From positions 1 through 57,081 of the forward strand of contig DTUF01000006.1 of NCBI GenBank assembly GCA_012964335.1: a stretch of DNA of 57,081 nucleotides, read 5' to 3'. Each line of letters opens with the position of its first letter. Position 1 is the first letter of the stretch. Origin of the DNA: Candidatus Poseidoniales archaeon. GTDB lineage: Archaea; Thermoplasmatota; Poseidoniia; Poseidoniales; Thalassarchaeaceae. Positions 9,526 through 19,048 of this stretch are shown piece after piece. Below the pieces are notes generated by a model. It searched no databases and was not told where the DNA came from. It saw only the letters and a list, made by a program, of their open reading frames with translations. Both the position numbers and the translations under genes were made by a program.

Positions 9526-10857
9526 TCATTGGGTAAGGCTGTGCCACGCATCAATGAGGATTTCTACTGCCCGCTCAATCTGACTGCTACTAATAGAGCA
9601 AATACCAATTCTGACTCCCCCTCTAAGTGGGACTACATATAATTGAGATTCAGATGCCTTTTCAGCCATTGCAACAGGGTCATCACAAGGAATGAAAGCA
9701 AAATATCCATCATCAGATGGCATCAGAGGTAAATCTGATTTTGCCATTTCGGTATTGAAAATCCTTCTCCGTTCAGCAAGCAAGTGTTTCAATCTAGTTT
9801 TTTCTTCTCCCCACGCATGAGCCTCTGATTCACTATTGTGAATTGAGATGAGTGCAGACTGTGGTAGTCGGGGAGCGAGAGACCAGGTCCCTCGTCCAGT
9901 AACAGCACAAACCTCGCTAAGCCGGTGTACATAGTCCTCGGAAGGGTGTAGGAATACAATTGCTCCACATCTTAAACCATAAATCGTGTGTGATTTTGAA
10001 GCCGAGAAACCCCAGCAAATAAGCAAATTTTCTGGCCATTCCGCCCATGAGAACTTCTTGTGAATGGTTTTTGACCAACCGTATGGTTCGTCTGCATAGA
10101 CAGCATAAGCTGTGTCAAGAAATAGTGTGACTCCAATTTTGGGGTTATTTCTAGCACAATTTAGGAATGCGTCTAGAACCAAATCCCTGCCCTCCGAATC
10201 TAGTGAAATTCCAGTTGGGTTGTGAGCAGGATCATTAAGCCAAGAAAGCACTCTTTTTTGAGAAGTTGCTAAATCCTCTAGCATTCCTTCAAGAGCAGGC
10301 AAGTTTACTTTTTCGTGGCCATCACCATCGTTGAGAATTGGCCATTCAGCAATCTTCAATCCACATTCTGCTGCCAAAGTGTCGTAAGGAGACCAGCGTC
10401 GAGAACGGAATAAAATCTTATCACCAATAGCTAGCATTGTTCTTGCAGAGAGGTAGAGTGCACCAGTTCCACCTGGGGTCGCAACCGAGTCGCTGTGTAG
10501 GCCGATATCTTGTAGGCTAGCAAGCCGAGGACCAACAGCAAGTTCAGCCGCTAATTTCTTGAAATCAGGTAAGCCAGCAAGCGGTGCATACGAGGAAAAA
10601 TCAACATCAGACTGTTTGCGAAGTGAATCCATTACAACGCTGTTGACTGCCAGTGCCCCATTATCTTCGAGAAGGCTTCCGATGGTGCCGTTAATGGCAG
10701 GTTCACCGAGTGCCTTGGCTTGCAGATATCTGCCATACCAAGCAAAAATTGTGTCAGAACCAATTTTTTTCTTACTCTCTGGGGGGAGAAAGGTATCCTC
10801 AAGGCGACCTAAATCCACAGCAACCACAACTGCGACAGAATCCCGCCGCCGAACCAT
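9526..10857 (-). CDS. class I/II PLP-dependent aminotransferase
   Basis: A 443-residue fold-type I aminotransferase, probably acting on aspartate or aromatic amino acids. Visible catalytic features are NDPAHNPTG (Asn near 213), FLDTAY (Asp 248, Tyr 251 contacting the cofactor), SASKSH with the Schiff-base Lys near 288, and GLRCG just after. A C-terminal GGVRIGIC holds the Arg that usually binds the substrate carboxylate. Substrate specificity cannot be read from the sequence. The start is ATG 10857, and the gene is divergent from a giant surface protein gene 119 bases away. The family is certain, the exact reaction is not. Confidence 0.88.
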   Translation of the reverse strand: MVRRRDSVAVVVAVDLGRLEDTFLPPESKKKIGSDTIFAWYGRYLQAKALGEPAINGTIGSLLEDNGALAVNSVVMDSLRKQSDVDFSSYAPLAGLPDFKKLAAELAVGPRLASLQDIGLHSDSVATPGGTGALYLSARTMLAIGDKILFRSRRWSPYDTLAAECGLKIAEWPILNDGDGHEKVNLPALEGMLEDLATSQKRVLSWLNDPAHNPTGISLDSEGRDLVLDAFLNCARNNPKIGVTLFLDTAYAVYADEPYGWSKTIHKKFSWAEWPENLLICWGFSASKSHTIYGLRCGAIVFLHPSEDYVHRLSEVCAVTGRGTWSLAPRLPQSALISIHNSESEAHAWGEEKTRLKHLLAERRRIFNTEMAKSDLPLMPSDDGYFAFIPCDDPVAMAEKASESQLYVVPLRGGVRIGICSISSSQIERAVEILIDAWHSLTQ

Positions 10858-10976
10858 CCTACAGGTATCTAATTAAGAATCCATCCATTGACTTTTCAAC
10901 ACCTTTCCCTAGTGTTGCCCTATGGGCAAAGTTGACTATAGGGGCCATACATCGTCAGAAGAGGGGAGGGTATCCT

Positions 10977-13900
10977 ATGAAGCGTTGTGCAATTGTTCTA
11001 ATAATGATAATGTTCACTTCATCGTTAGTTGCATTCACTCCCTATCTTTCGGGAAGGTCGACAGAGCAAGGAGAACTAGAGAAAAATGACGTTCATGGTT
11101 TTGCATCGTTGAATTCAACAGAAGTGGTGACGATTAACAGCCATCCCAACGCAGTAACCAATTCTTTCAAAATTGAAGTTCCAGAGGGCGAAGCGGTTCG
11201 AAACCTCAGTCTTGAGCTTTCACCCACAGCCCTACCTCGTAGCGAAGGAATATCCTTCACTACCCCTAATGACTTCAATCAATCTGGGGCCACAGCCCAA
11301 GGTGTTGACTACAACTCGTCGGGGTTACAGGTTTCAGCGATAGATGAATACTGGAGTTTTGAAGGTTCTAGCGGACTGCCAACTGGTTGGAGTTCATCAA
11401 ACGCAAATTATGGACGAATAAACACCTTGTCTTGCGGAACCAATGGAAGTAGTTCGCGTTCACTAACCGTTAGGCATGGTTCTGTGAGCGTCACTTCTAA
11501 TACGATAGACCTCTCTTCTCTTTCCAATGGTCAGATTTCCTTTTGGATGCGTGAAGGTCAGTCCGGATGTGGTGAGGATCCTGACAGTAGCGAACACATG
11601 TTTGTTGAATATATCAAATCAAGTGGGAGTTGGGGGCAAATCACCTACTTCAACGCTGGGCTTGGTTATCCATATTACACTCCGAGAAACGTCGCATTTA
11701 ATTTACCAAATGATGCATTCCACTCAAATTTCAAGTTTAGATTCAGACTTTCACATGGTTCAGGCACATGTTGTGATTGGTGGTTTGTTGACGATGTACG
11801 GCTGACCAAACCCGGTGGGGAAGGTAACTGGACGACTCCGGCTTTTGGTCCAAATGCTAGCAATGCAAATTTCCGTTCGCTTCCTGGCCCATATGGTGTG
11901 ATGAGTATTGACACAGATGCACCATCAAATGCTGTGACTTGGTCAGTTCTTGATGGTTCAAATGATACACCGATTGATGGTTTTTCCGAGCGCCAAGGTG
12001 TCTGGGCTGATTTAGGTGGGATTGACTGGCAAAAGCATCCTGCAATACGTCTCAAAGTGACTTTGGAAGCAATGGGTACAGGTTCTGTTACCAAAGTGAA
12101 TGGTGTTCACATTCAAGGGCGTTTTGTCAACAGTTTTGATGACAACCCTTCAGATTGGAGTCTGATAGCATGTAGTTGGGATGGCGACAGCATAGTTGGC
12201 GATGGCGAGGCGTACTCGCCGATATTCCTATCTCGGCGGCCAATTAGCCGAATTTCAACGGCGCTGATGGTAACTGGTGGAGGCCACCTGGAAGCAACCA
12301 TTGATGGTGCCCCTTGGGTAACGATTCCCACCAGTGGTTTGACGAACCTAGACAGTTGGGTGCATTCAATTCAGTTCCGATGGATTGGGCAAGGTCAATC
12401 ATTTGATTTACAAAAGTTTGAGGTTGAACTGCATGGTTCTGGTCTGCCAGAATCACCGCTCATTGATTTGGGCAATGACGGTAATGAGGAGTGGGGTCTC
12501 ACCAACGATTCAATTGGCACGTGGGGTTGGCAAGATGTTCTTGCAAATGGAAATCGCTCAACAGATTTGAAATTCCCAAGCCAGCATAATGTTGAGCTAT
12601 GGATTCCGAAGGATTCATCCGGAGATTTTACCTTTGAAATCAGCCCGGAATTATCCACCGGGGTCTCAAATTTGCAAATCCAGTTACTGATTGGAAGTAA
12701 TGTGATTTCTTCCTGGAATTTTGCTAGTGGAGATGCATCCCTCACTTTACAGGTTGAAGAGGCAGACAGAGCAAATTTAGTTGCTGAATTAGCGACTTCA
12801 CAACCCGTGTATAGTCAAAGTGGAGTAGAATATGTCGCCGCAGAAATGATTTTGGATGGCTTAACTGGTGGGGTCAGATTCGGTGGAATTGCGATTCCAC
12901 ATTCACCATCAGCAACATTACATTTTGAACCGGAATCAGATTTCATTCTCGGCCTAAACAATCTTGCTGGAAGTATGACTGCTACTGATGGGTGGGTAAC
13001 TCTACCGTTGTCAATGAGTTGGACCTACCTTGGTTCAATGGAGGTCACTTTGAGGGAATTGAATACAGGTTTAGCCACAACAATTTCACTTGAATCAGCA
13101 GCTAACCTATCAGCGACATTAACGCCATCTTGGCAGATGTTTGAATTCGAACACAATTTAACAGTAAATAGCGGCGAATTAGCAGCATTGAGATACGACT
13201 TGGTGGGAGTGAATAATGCTGTCACCTACACTGTTTGGGTTGGTGCATCACCACTTCCAGCCGATACTCTAGAGGGTGATGGTTCGGCAATAATACTACC
13301 TGCAATTTTCGATACAGGTGCTTATTCAACTCCAGTTGGTGCAAGCGGGCCCGGAATTTGTTGTGAATTGAACCCCACCCTGCGCTTTTCACTGAACGCT
13401 TCATGGGATGATGAAGAACTGGTGACCTTGACCTTCCGCGGGGTAATGAAGGACGGATTGATCAGTATACCATGGGTTCACATGTTTGGGGTTGGCCCCT
13501 CTCAAGGCGTTGAAAATGACATGAAAATCACCGATTGGAGGGTTCTGAATGACCGTGGAATCGCTATTGCTGATGAGACATCCTATCTAAAGGCAGATTC
13601 GGATATTTCAGTTGAAGTTGAATTTGGATTTGATGGATTAGAGTCAATGTTCGCACCACGAAGTGATGACATTGAGGTCAGATTGCTTGAGAATGGGATT
13701 GTAAAGGCACAAACGAATCAGTTGAATCAAGGAGTTGCGACTTTCACCACAAGGACTCCAATGGCTACTGGTGATATTGAGTATGCAGTAGAATTCTCGC
13801 CATTAGTTGGCGGCGATGATATGACTACAATAGTTCTCAACCGCAGTTTTGAAATTGATTCAATATCACCTCAAGTGATCAATCAAAGTGTGAAAGCTCA

Positions 13901-16133
13901 TGACCATCTCGAGCCTTCACTTTCTCAAACTCTGACCTTTGAGTTGTATGACATGCCAGTATTACCTACAGATGTCACCCTAATGTTGTGGCGCCAGTGG
14001 CAAGATGACAGCGATGGGGATGGTGAATTTGATGCAAATGAATTCCAACCACAAAACGTTATGATTCCAGATAATCTTTCAATAAATAGAGGCAATTATT
14101 CCTTTACATTTGATGATACCTTTGGGCTTGAAGGTGATTTAATTGCTGGTTATTTGACCGGTTCTGACCCTGCTGGTAACAGCATTATAGGTGGGGGTAG
14201 TTCAGAATCAGATAGCCATTTATTTGTCTATCAACTAATGACTGATGAAGCACCGAGCATAACTCGGGTCGGCGCTGGTTGGGTTGATGGTCCGAGAGAT
14301 TGGCTTCATCCTTCGCCGACTTATGGGCTAATTATTCCATTTGAGGAGGCAAACGGATTTTCAGATATTGACCATATCACCCTTAATTTGGGTGGTAACT
14401 CACTTTCAGACCAACTTCAAATCCGTTGGAACGCTAGTGGTGGTGAATGTACAACATCTAGTCCTCACATGGAGTTAATCAATTGTCATGTGCGGGCGAG
14501 TGGAGGAAATCTCACTGCATTCACTAGTGATATGTATATTCAAATTGACTTCAAACTTGGATGGGATTTACCAGACGAGGGTGACTTGAGGCGAGAGCCA
14601 GACATCGAAGTAGTTGACCGTGCTGGACAAGGAGATTGGTTGGCACTCCCAGAACTGCGGTGGCGCTTCTCCACTGATTTGCAAGTTGAGCCGGATAGCA
14701 TTTTGGTTGAATTAGCTGAAGGTACAAGGTCAGCAAGCGGCGCTTGGGTAGCACCAAACAGTAATATTACGATTTCAGGAAGGGTTTCATTTTCACCCAC
14801 TGGTGATTTACCCACAGATGAAATGAAAGTCAAAGTTCTGCTTGACGATAAAGGCCCAACAGTTCGTACAGAAAATGGTTGGTGGAGTGCAACAGTGAAG
14901 GCACCCCAGCAGGCTAGTTCAGCGATCCCTCTAACCTTTGAACTAACAGAAATACCTGCTCAAGCAAGAGATGTTACAGATACAGGTTTGACAATTCTTT
15001 ACATCATCGTTGATCACACTCCGCCAATCCCAATAGAGGTGGTAGGTCCAAGGATTGGAAGTGAGATTCAAGTCTCTACCCTCTCATCTTTAGTGGTTGA
15101 AATCCAGGTAAAAGAGTATGAACAACTCGACATTGATACACTTCGATTAAACTGGGTAGTCACACATGGCTCAAATCCTTACGGTGATGAAATCGCCAGC
15201 GGCCAAAGCACAGTAGTCTTACCAGCACACAACCCTGCAGGGGAGGCAATTCCGGTAAGAGCAACACTTGAGTTACAATCTGTGATACCAGCAGCAATGC
15301 TTTCCGAAGAACTCACTTTACATGTCTGGATTACTGGTCAAGACATGGTTGGGAATGAGATGGTTTCCGATGTTCAATTTAATTCTGCAGGCAGTCCGTT
15401 TGCGTCTTGGATTATACAGCAACTGCAAGCCGATTTATTGGTTGAAGATTCTGATTTAAGTTACTCAAGAAGCGGTGAAATTGAGTTAGGTGACACAGTC
15501 ATGGTCACTGTATTAGTTCATAATTTAGGTGAGGTATATGGGGTCGCAGAACTAACTCTTAACGAGGTTGATTCGGAAGGTGTGAGCAGAGTAATCACAC
15601 CAGTATACGCAACTGTTGGAGTTGACCCAGGTGGCTCTAGCGAAGCACAAATTGATTGGGTGCCCGAGAGTGAAGGTCATTACTTCATAGTGGTAATAAT
15701 GGGTGATAACGAAGTTGCAACAGGGGTCGTTGTTACCGTGACCCAACCAGCTGATACAGGGATACTCGCAGATTTGAACGAGAAAGGATTTTCCATCGAA
15801 TGGATAGTAATTCTTGGTGGTTTGCTGATTTTATTAGGTTCTGTTGTTGTAATAGGAATGCGGGCTGGAGGCGCACCCAAGCAAGATTGGATTGACGAGG
15901 AAGGTGATGCGACTGCTGTAGTTGAGGCTGAATTTACTCAAAATCAGCAATGGACACCAGAGCAGATTGCACAGTGGCAACAATCTCAGGCTCAAGGGAT
16001 GCAAAATCAGCAACAATGGACTCCTGAACAGATTGCTTGGTGGCAGCAGCAACAGATGCAACAAGCAGGTCAAACTCAGCAAGGTTTGGAAGGATATCAG
16101 CAGGGACACCAAGATTCCAATTATCAGAAATAA
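10977..16133 (+). CDS. giant single-pass surface protein (1718 residues)
   Basis: ATG 10977 follows GAGGGGAGGG and opens a clean signal peptide; a longer frame upstream (from 10710) is antisense to the aminotransferase gene and is not believed. A jelly-roll-like segment follows (about residues 120-270; WSFEGSS ... CCDWWFVDDVRL), then a long series of beta-sandwich stretches, many framed like Ig-like domains. Near residues 1608-1630 there is one membrane helix. The cytoplasmic tail is rich in Gln and Trp and carries two copies of WTPEQIA followed by QWQQ or WWQQ. The architecture suggests an S-layer-like or adhesion protein. No enzymatic motif was seen. Confidence 0.8.
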   Translation: MKRCAIVLIMIMFTSSLVAFTPYLSGRSTEQGELEKNDVHGFASLNSTEVVTINSHPNAVTNSFKIEVPEGEAVRNLSLELSPTALPRSEGISFTTPNDFNQSGATAQGVDYNSSGLQVSAIDEYWSFEGSSGLPTGWSSSNANYGRINTLSCGTNGSSSRSLTVRHGSVSVTSNTIDLSSLSNGQISFWMREGQSGCGEDPDSSEHMFVEYIKSSGSWGQITYFNAGLGYPYYTPRNVAFNLPNDAFHSNFKFRFRLSHGSGTCCDWWFVDDVRLTKPGGEGNWTTPAFGPNASNANFRSLPGPYGVMSIDTDAPSNAVTWSVLDGSNDTPIDGFSERQGVWADLGGIDWQKHPAIRLKVTLEAMGTGSVTKVNGVHIQGRFVNSFDDNPSDWSLIACSWDGDSIVGDGEAYSPIFLSRRPISRISTALMVTGGGHLEATIDGAPWVTIPTSGLTNLDSWVHSIQFRWIGQGQSFDLQKFEVELHGSGLPESPLIDLGNDGNEEWGLTNDSIGTWGWQDVLANGNRSTDLKFPSQHNVELWIPKDSSGDFTFEISPELSTGVSNLQIQLLIGSNVISSWNFASGDASLTLQVEEADRANLVAELATSQPVYSQSGVEYVAAEMILDGLTGGVRFGGIAIPHSPSATLHFEPESDFILGLNNLAGSMTATDGWVTLPLSMSWTYLGSMEVTLRELNTGLATTISLESAANLSATLTPSWQMFEFEHNLTVNSGELAALRYDLVGVNNAVTYTVWVGASPLPADTLEGDGSAIILPAIFDTGAYSTPVGASGPGICCELNPTLRFSLNASWDDEELVTLTFRGVMKDGLISIPWVHMFGVGPSQGVENDMKITDWRVLNDRGIAIADETSYLKADSDISVEVEFGFDGLESMFAPRSDDIEVRLLENGIVKAQTNQLNQGVATFTTRTPMATGDIEYAVEFSPLVGGDDMTTIVLNRSFEIDSISPQVINQSVKAHDHLEPSLSQTLTFELYDMPVLPTDVTLMLWRQWQDDSDGDGEFDANEFQPQNVMIPDNLSINRGNYSFTFDDTFGLEGDLIAGYLTGSDPAGNSIIGGGSSESDSHLFVYQLMTDEAPSITRVGAGWVDGPRDWLHPSPTYGLIIPFEEANGFSDIDHITLNLGGNSLSDQLQIRWNASGGECTTSSPHMELINCHVRASGGNLTAFTSDMYIQIDFKLGWDLPDEGDLRREPDIEVVDRAGQGDWLALPELRWRFSTDLQVEPDSILVELAEGTRSASGAWVAPNSNITISGRVSFSPTGDLPTDEMKVKVLLDDKGPTVRTENGWWSATVKAPQQASSAIPLTFELTEIPAQARDVTDTGLTILYIIVDHTPPIPIEVVGPRIGSEIQVSTLSSLVVEIQVKEYEQLDIDTLRLNWVVTHGSNPYGDEIASGQSTVVLPAHNPAGEAIPVRATLELQSVIPAAMLSEELTLHVWITGQDMVGNEMVSDVQFNSAGSPFASWIIQQLQADLLVEDSDLSYSRSGEIELGDTVMVTVLVHNLGEVYGVAELTLNEVDSEGVSRVITPVYATVGVDPGGSSEAQIDWVPESEGHYFIVVIMGDNEVATGVVVTVTQPADTGILADLNEKGFSIEWIVILGGLLILLGSVVVIGMRAGGAPKQDWIDEEGDATAVVEAEFTQNQQWTPEQIAQWQQSQAQGMQNQQQWTPEQIAWWQQQQMQQAGQTQQGLEGYQQGHQDSNYQK

Positions 16134-16198
16134 TTTTGTGTTTCTCTGCATTTGAAGAAGAAAAAAAACCTACCTTGAAGGCGGGAAAAGTGCGAATT

Positions 16199-16274
16199 TG
16201 GAGCCAACGGAGAGATTTGAACTCCCGACCACCTGATTACAAATCAGGAGCACTACCAGCTATGCAACGTTGGC
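16199..16274 (-). tRNA. tRNA-Thr(TGT)
   Basis: On the minus strand the acceptor stem GCCAACG pairs with CGTTGGC. The anticodon stem CCTGA/TCAGG encloses TTTGTAA, giving anticodon TGT. The discriminator is T, and CCA is encoded in the DNA (16199-16201), unlike in the tRNA-Ala gene of this window. The gene lies antisense between the giant surface protein gene and folD. Confidence 0.95.
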
Positions 16275-16331
16275 GCTAAGCAACCCGACACGCCCATTGG
16301 TTTTGAATATCACAGTCGGGGCATCGCCCTA

Positions 16332-17240
16332 ATGGTCAAGAATGGACGGCCTACACGAGATATTGAAATGGGCGCAATAGTGCTGGATGGGAAGGCGTGT
16401 GGCGCAGAAGTTGAAGCAGAAGTAAAAGCCAAAGTTTCAGTATTGAATGAACGTGGAATCACTCCCCATTTAGCAGTAGTAATTGTTGGTGATGACCCAG
16501 CAAGTCACGTTTATGTCGGCGCAAAAGAACGCGCCTGCGCCCGAGTCGGTGTCAATAGTACCCGCATTGATTTACCTGCTGATAGTGATTTTTCAAAGGT
16601 GGTAGAAGTTGTTGAAAAACTCAATTCTGACCCCTCAGTTCATGGGATTTTGGTTCAGTCTCCACTTCCTAAAGGGATGGATGAGTTGGCGATTACCGAC
16701 ATGATAGATCCTACCAAAGATGTTGATGGATTCCATCCGGTGAACCTCGGTAAACTCGTACAAGGACGCATAGATGGGCTAGTCCCGTGTACACCAGCTG
16801 GGGTGGTTCGCCTCCTTGAGTGGGGCGGAGTAGATATTTCGGGGAAAAGTGCCGTAGTGATAGGACGTTCACGAATCGTTGGTGCTCCAGTCTCACTTTT
16901 ATTGGGTCGTAAGGGTGTAGATGCAACAGTTACAATTTCTCACTCAAGAACGCCAAATATTGCGGAAATTTGCCGCTCCGCAGACATCGTGATTGCAGCA
17001 GTTGGCCGGGCTGATATGGTGCAGGCAGATTGGGTCAAGCCCGGAGCAGCAGTTGTTGATGTTGGAGTTAATCGAGTTGATGATGATAGCCGCGAGCAAG
17101 GCTACCGTTTGGCCGGCGATGTTCATCCTGATGTTGCAGATGTTGCAGGCTACCTCTCACCGGTCCCTGGTGGTGTTGGGCCAATGACTATTGCCATGCT
17201 GATGAGCAACACTGTCAGTGCGGCAACCCTGCAACTCTGA
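16332..17240 (+). CDS. folD: bifunctional methylenetetrahydrofolate dehydrogenase/cyclohydrolase
   Basis: FolD interconverts 5,10-methylene-, 5,10-methenyl- and 10-formyl-tetrahydrofolate for one-carbon supply. The motifs are nearly complete: YVGAKERA with the catalytic Lys, VQSPLPKG, KDVDGFHPVNLG, PCTPAG, the NADP site VVIGRSRIVGAP, and SPVPGGVGPMT at the C-terminus. The length of about 300 residues is normal. ATG 16332 has a TATA-like GAATAT about 27 bases upstream, which suits a leaderless start; ATG 16368 (MGAIVLDGK) is an equally reasonable start by family alignment. Its position beside purine and SUF genes has no obvious operon meaning. Confidence 0.96.
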   Translation: MVKNGRPTRDIEMGAIVLDGKACGAEVEAEVKAKVSVLNERGITPHLAVVIVGDDPASHVYVGAKERACARVGVNSTRIDLPADSDFSKVVEVVEKLNSDPSVHGILVQSPLPKGMDELAITDMIDPTKDVDGFHPVNLGKLVQGRIDGLVPCTPAGVVRLLEWGGVDISGKSAVVIGRSRIVGAPVSLLLGRKGVDATVTISHSRTPNIAEICRSADIVIAAVGRADMVQADWVKPGAAVVDVGVNRVDDDSREQGYRLAGDVHPDVADVAGYLSPVPGGVGPMTIAMLMSNTVSAATLQL

Positions 17241-17333
17241 AGAAGTTGGCAGACACCCGAGTAAAGTGGTGAACGATGCCTGAAGGATTCTGATTAGATA
17301 AGCACAAATATCCCTCCATATTGTCGATTAACA

Positions 17334-18683
17334 ATGTCAGTGCGGATAATACTGCCTTCGCTCATCATACTGCTACTGGCTCCCATGGCTTCAGCCCAAA
17401 GCATCGGTGAGGCATTGCAAGAATGCCCTGGTACCATTACTGGTAGTACAGAGCCAAGTCAAATCCATCTACAATTAACTGATACACCCTCAGAAGTGGT
17501 AGTAATGTGGGCCACCGCACGCAGAGGAAATGCCGTGGTTGAATGGAATGGGCAAAGTGCTGATGGAGACTCATATTGTTATAATCACGACATGGCTTTT
17601 CACATGGCAACCATGACTGACTTAACTCCTGGGGAAGAGGTTACTTACCGAGTTGGTGATGGGAATGATTGGTCACAGGAATACAAATTCACCCCTATTG
17701 ATATAGATGCCAACCGGTTTGAATGGATTGCAATCGCAGATTATGGTGATTCGTCAGAGGCTCTTGATGTGAGTGAGGCGATTATAGCTGACACTACCGC
17801 GCAAATGGTGACGATTTCTGGAGATATATCCTATGCAGATGGGGAACAATCCTCTTGGGATGATTGGTTCGATAATCAAGAGGCAAGTATGACCCGTATT
17901 CCTTGGGTTACTGCGGTTGGGAATCATGAAAATGAGCCGGGTTATGAATTCACGCCCTATGCTCATCGGTTTGATGCAGACGAGGTGAAGGAAACGGAGC
18001 CATTTTGGTATAGCAGAGATTTTCCAGGTGTACATATGGTCTTCATGTCAACCGAGCATGATTATAATTTAGGAAGTGTTCAATATGCTGCTTTGGAGGC
18101 TGATTTGTCTGCAGCTAATGCAAACCGTGAACAACGCCCTTTCATTGTGGTAATCGCTCACAAGCCGATGTATTCAAGCAATGATTACCACGGTTCGGAA
18201 ATTGCTTTGCGTGAAGCGGTAGAAGAGTTATATCAAAATCATGGTGTAGATTTGGTAATTGCTGGCCATGATCATTTCTATGAGCGGACTTGGCCAGTTT
18301 TCCAAGAGGAACCTCAAAGCTTTGGGGGTGAGGATGGTACACTCTTTGGTCAGGGTCTAGGTCCAATTCATATCGTGGCTGGTACTGCTGGGAGAACCCC
18401 GTATACGGCGATGGATGAACCTCAACCTGCTTGGTCTGCTTATCGCGAAGTAGATACTTTTGGTTACATGAAAATAATCTATGATGAAGGAACTCGGAGC
18501 CTATCCTTCACATTTCATCGTACAGATGAAACAATCGGGGACCAATTCACAATACAGGAAGGTGTATTGAATGAAAAAGGGGATGAGAAATTCCAATTTA
18601 TTCCTGGATTCGGTACACTTTTACCTTTAATTTGCTTAATCTATGCTGCATTTTCTCGCTATGATGCTGATTATCTAGAATAA
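17334..18683 (+). CDS. secreted purple-acid-phosphatase-like metallophosphoesterase
   Basis: The 449-residue protein starts with a signal peptide. A fibronectin-III-like N domain follows (about residues 37-120), as in plant-type purple acid phosphatases. The metallophosphoesterase domain shows AIADYGD, GDISYADG, GNHE, HKPMYSS and AGHDHFYERTWP, which together supply the two-metal ligands. A C-terminal hydrophobic helix probably anchors it to the outer face of the membrane. The likely role is release of phosphate from organic phosphates outside the cell. A TATA-like ACAAATA lies about 27 bases before the ATG, consistent with a leaderless transcript. Confidence 0.88.
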   Translation: MSVRIILPSLIILLLAPMASAQSIGEALQECPGTITGSTEPSQIHLQLTDTPSEVVVMWATARRGNAVVEWNGQSADGDSYCYNHDMAFHMATMTDLTPGEEVTYRVGDGNDWSQEYKFTPIDIDANRFEWIAIADYGDSSEALDVSEAIIADTTAQMVTISGDISYADGEQSSWDDWFDNQEASMTRIPWVTAVGNHENEPGYEFTPYAHRFDADEVKETEPFWYSRDFPGVHMVFMSTEHDYNLGSVQYAALEADLSAANANREQRPFIVVIAHKPMYSSNDYHGSEIALREAVEELYQNHGVDLVIAGHDHFYERTWPVFQEEPQSFGGEDGTLFGQGLGPIHIVAGTAGRTPYTAMDEPQPAWSAYREVDTFGYMKIIYDEGTRSLSFTFHRTDETIGDQFTIQEGVLNEKGDEKFQFIPGFGTLLPLICLIYAAFSRYDADYLE

Positions 18684-18687
18684 GGTC

Positions 18688-18709
18688 GAGCATAGGCCAC
18701 CCTGTGCTC
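18688..18709. terminator. hairpin between convergent genes
   Basis: GAGCATAGG and CCTGTGCTC form a nine-pair stem with one T-G wobble and a four-base loop. It sits between the stop of the phosphatase gene and the stop of sufT on the other strand. No T-run follows on either side, so termination is a guess from position. Confidence 0.4.
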
Positions 18710-18721
18710 TAGAGAATTGAA

Positions 18722-19048
18722 TTAGAAGATACCCATATCCATCAGCGCATCTTCGCTAGCATGGATTTTGGGCTCCCAGCGTGGTGACCAAACCAAATTG
18801 ATGTGAACTGTTTCCAACCCCTCTGTTGTCAAAGCTGCCCGATGCACTGAAGCCATGATTTCTGGCGCCATTGGGCATCCAGGGGAAGTCAATGTAAGGT
18901 CAATTTCGGCATGAATGCTGTCATCTTTCTCCTCAAGACGTACATCATATACCAGTCCTAATTCAACAAGACTAATTTCCATTTCTGGGTCTTCAACAGG
19001 GTGTATTGCTGCTAAAACCGATTCTTTAGTTACCGTCATTTCAATCAC
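18722..19048 (-). CDS. sufT: SufT/MIP18-family Fe-S assembly protein
   Basis: A 108-residue DUF59 domain protein. The family pattern is clear: HPVEDPEMEISLVELGLVYDV near the N-terminus and the conserved SPGCPMAP with its single Cys, then the NLVWSPRW strand. SufT-type proteins help maturation of Fe-S proteins under high demand. It is the last gene of the SUF operon, with a GTG start overlapping the stop of the DUF302-SufE gene (GTGA). An ATG nine bases downstream is an alternative start. Confidence 0.88.
   Translation of the reverse strand: MIEMTVTKESVLAAIHPVEDPEMEISLVELGLVYDVRLEEKDDSIHAEIDLTLTSPGCPMAPEIMASVHRAALTTEGLETVHINLVWSPRWEPKIHASEDALMDMGIF

Noticed and set aside
10710-10976. N-terminal extension of the giant surface protein frame
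   Set aside because: It is antisense to the aminotransferase gene, and a ribosome site plus signal peptide begin at ATG 10977.
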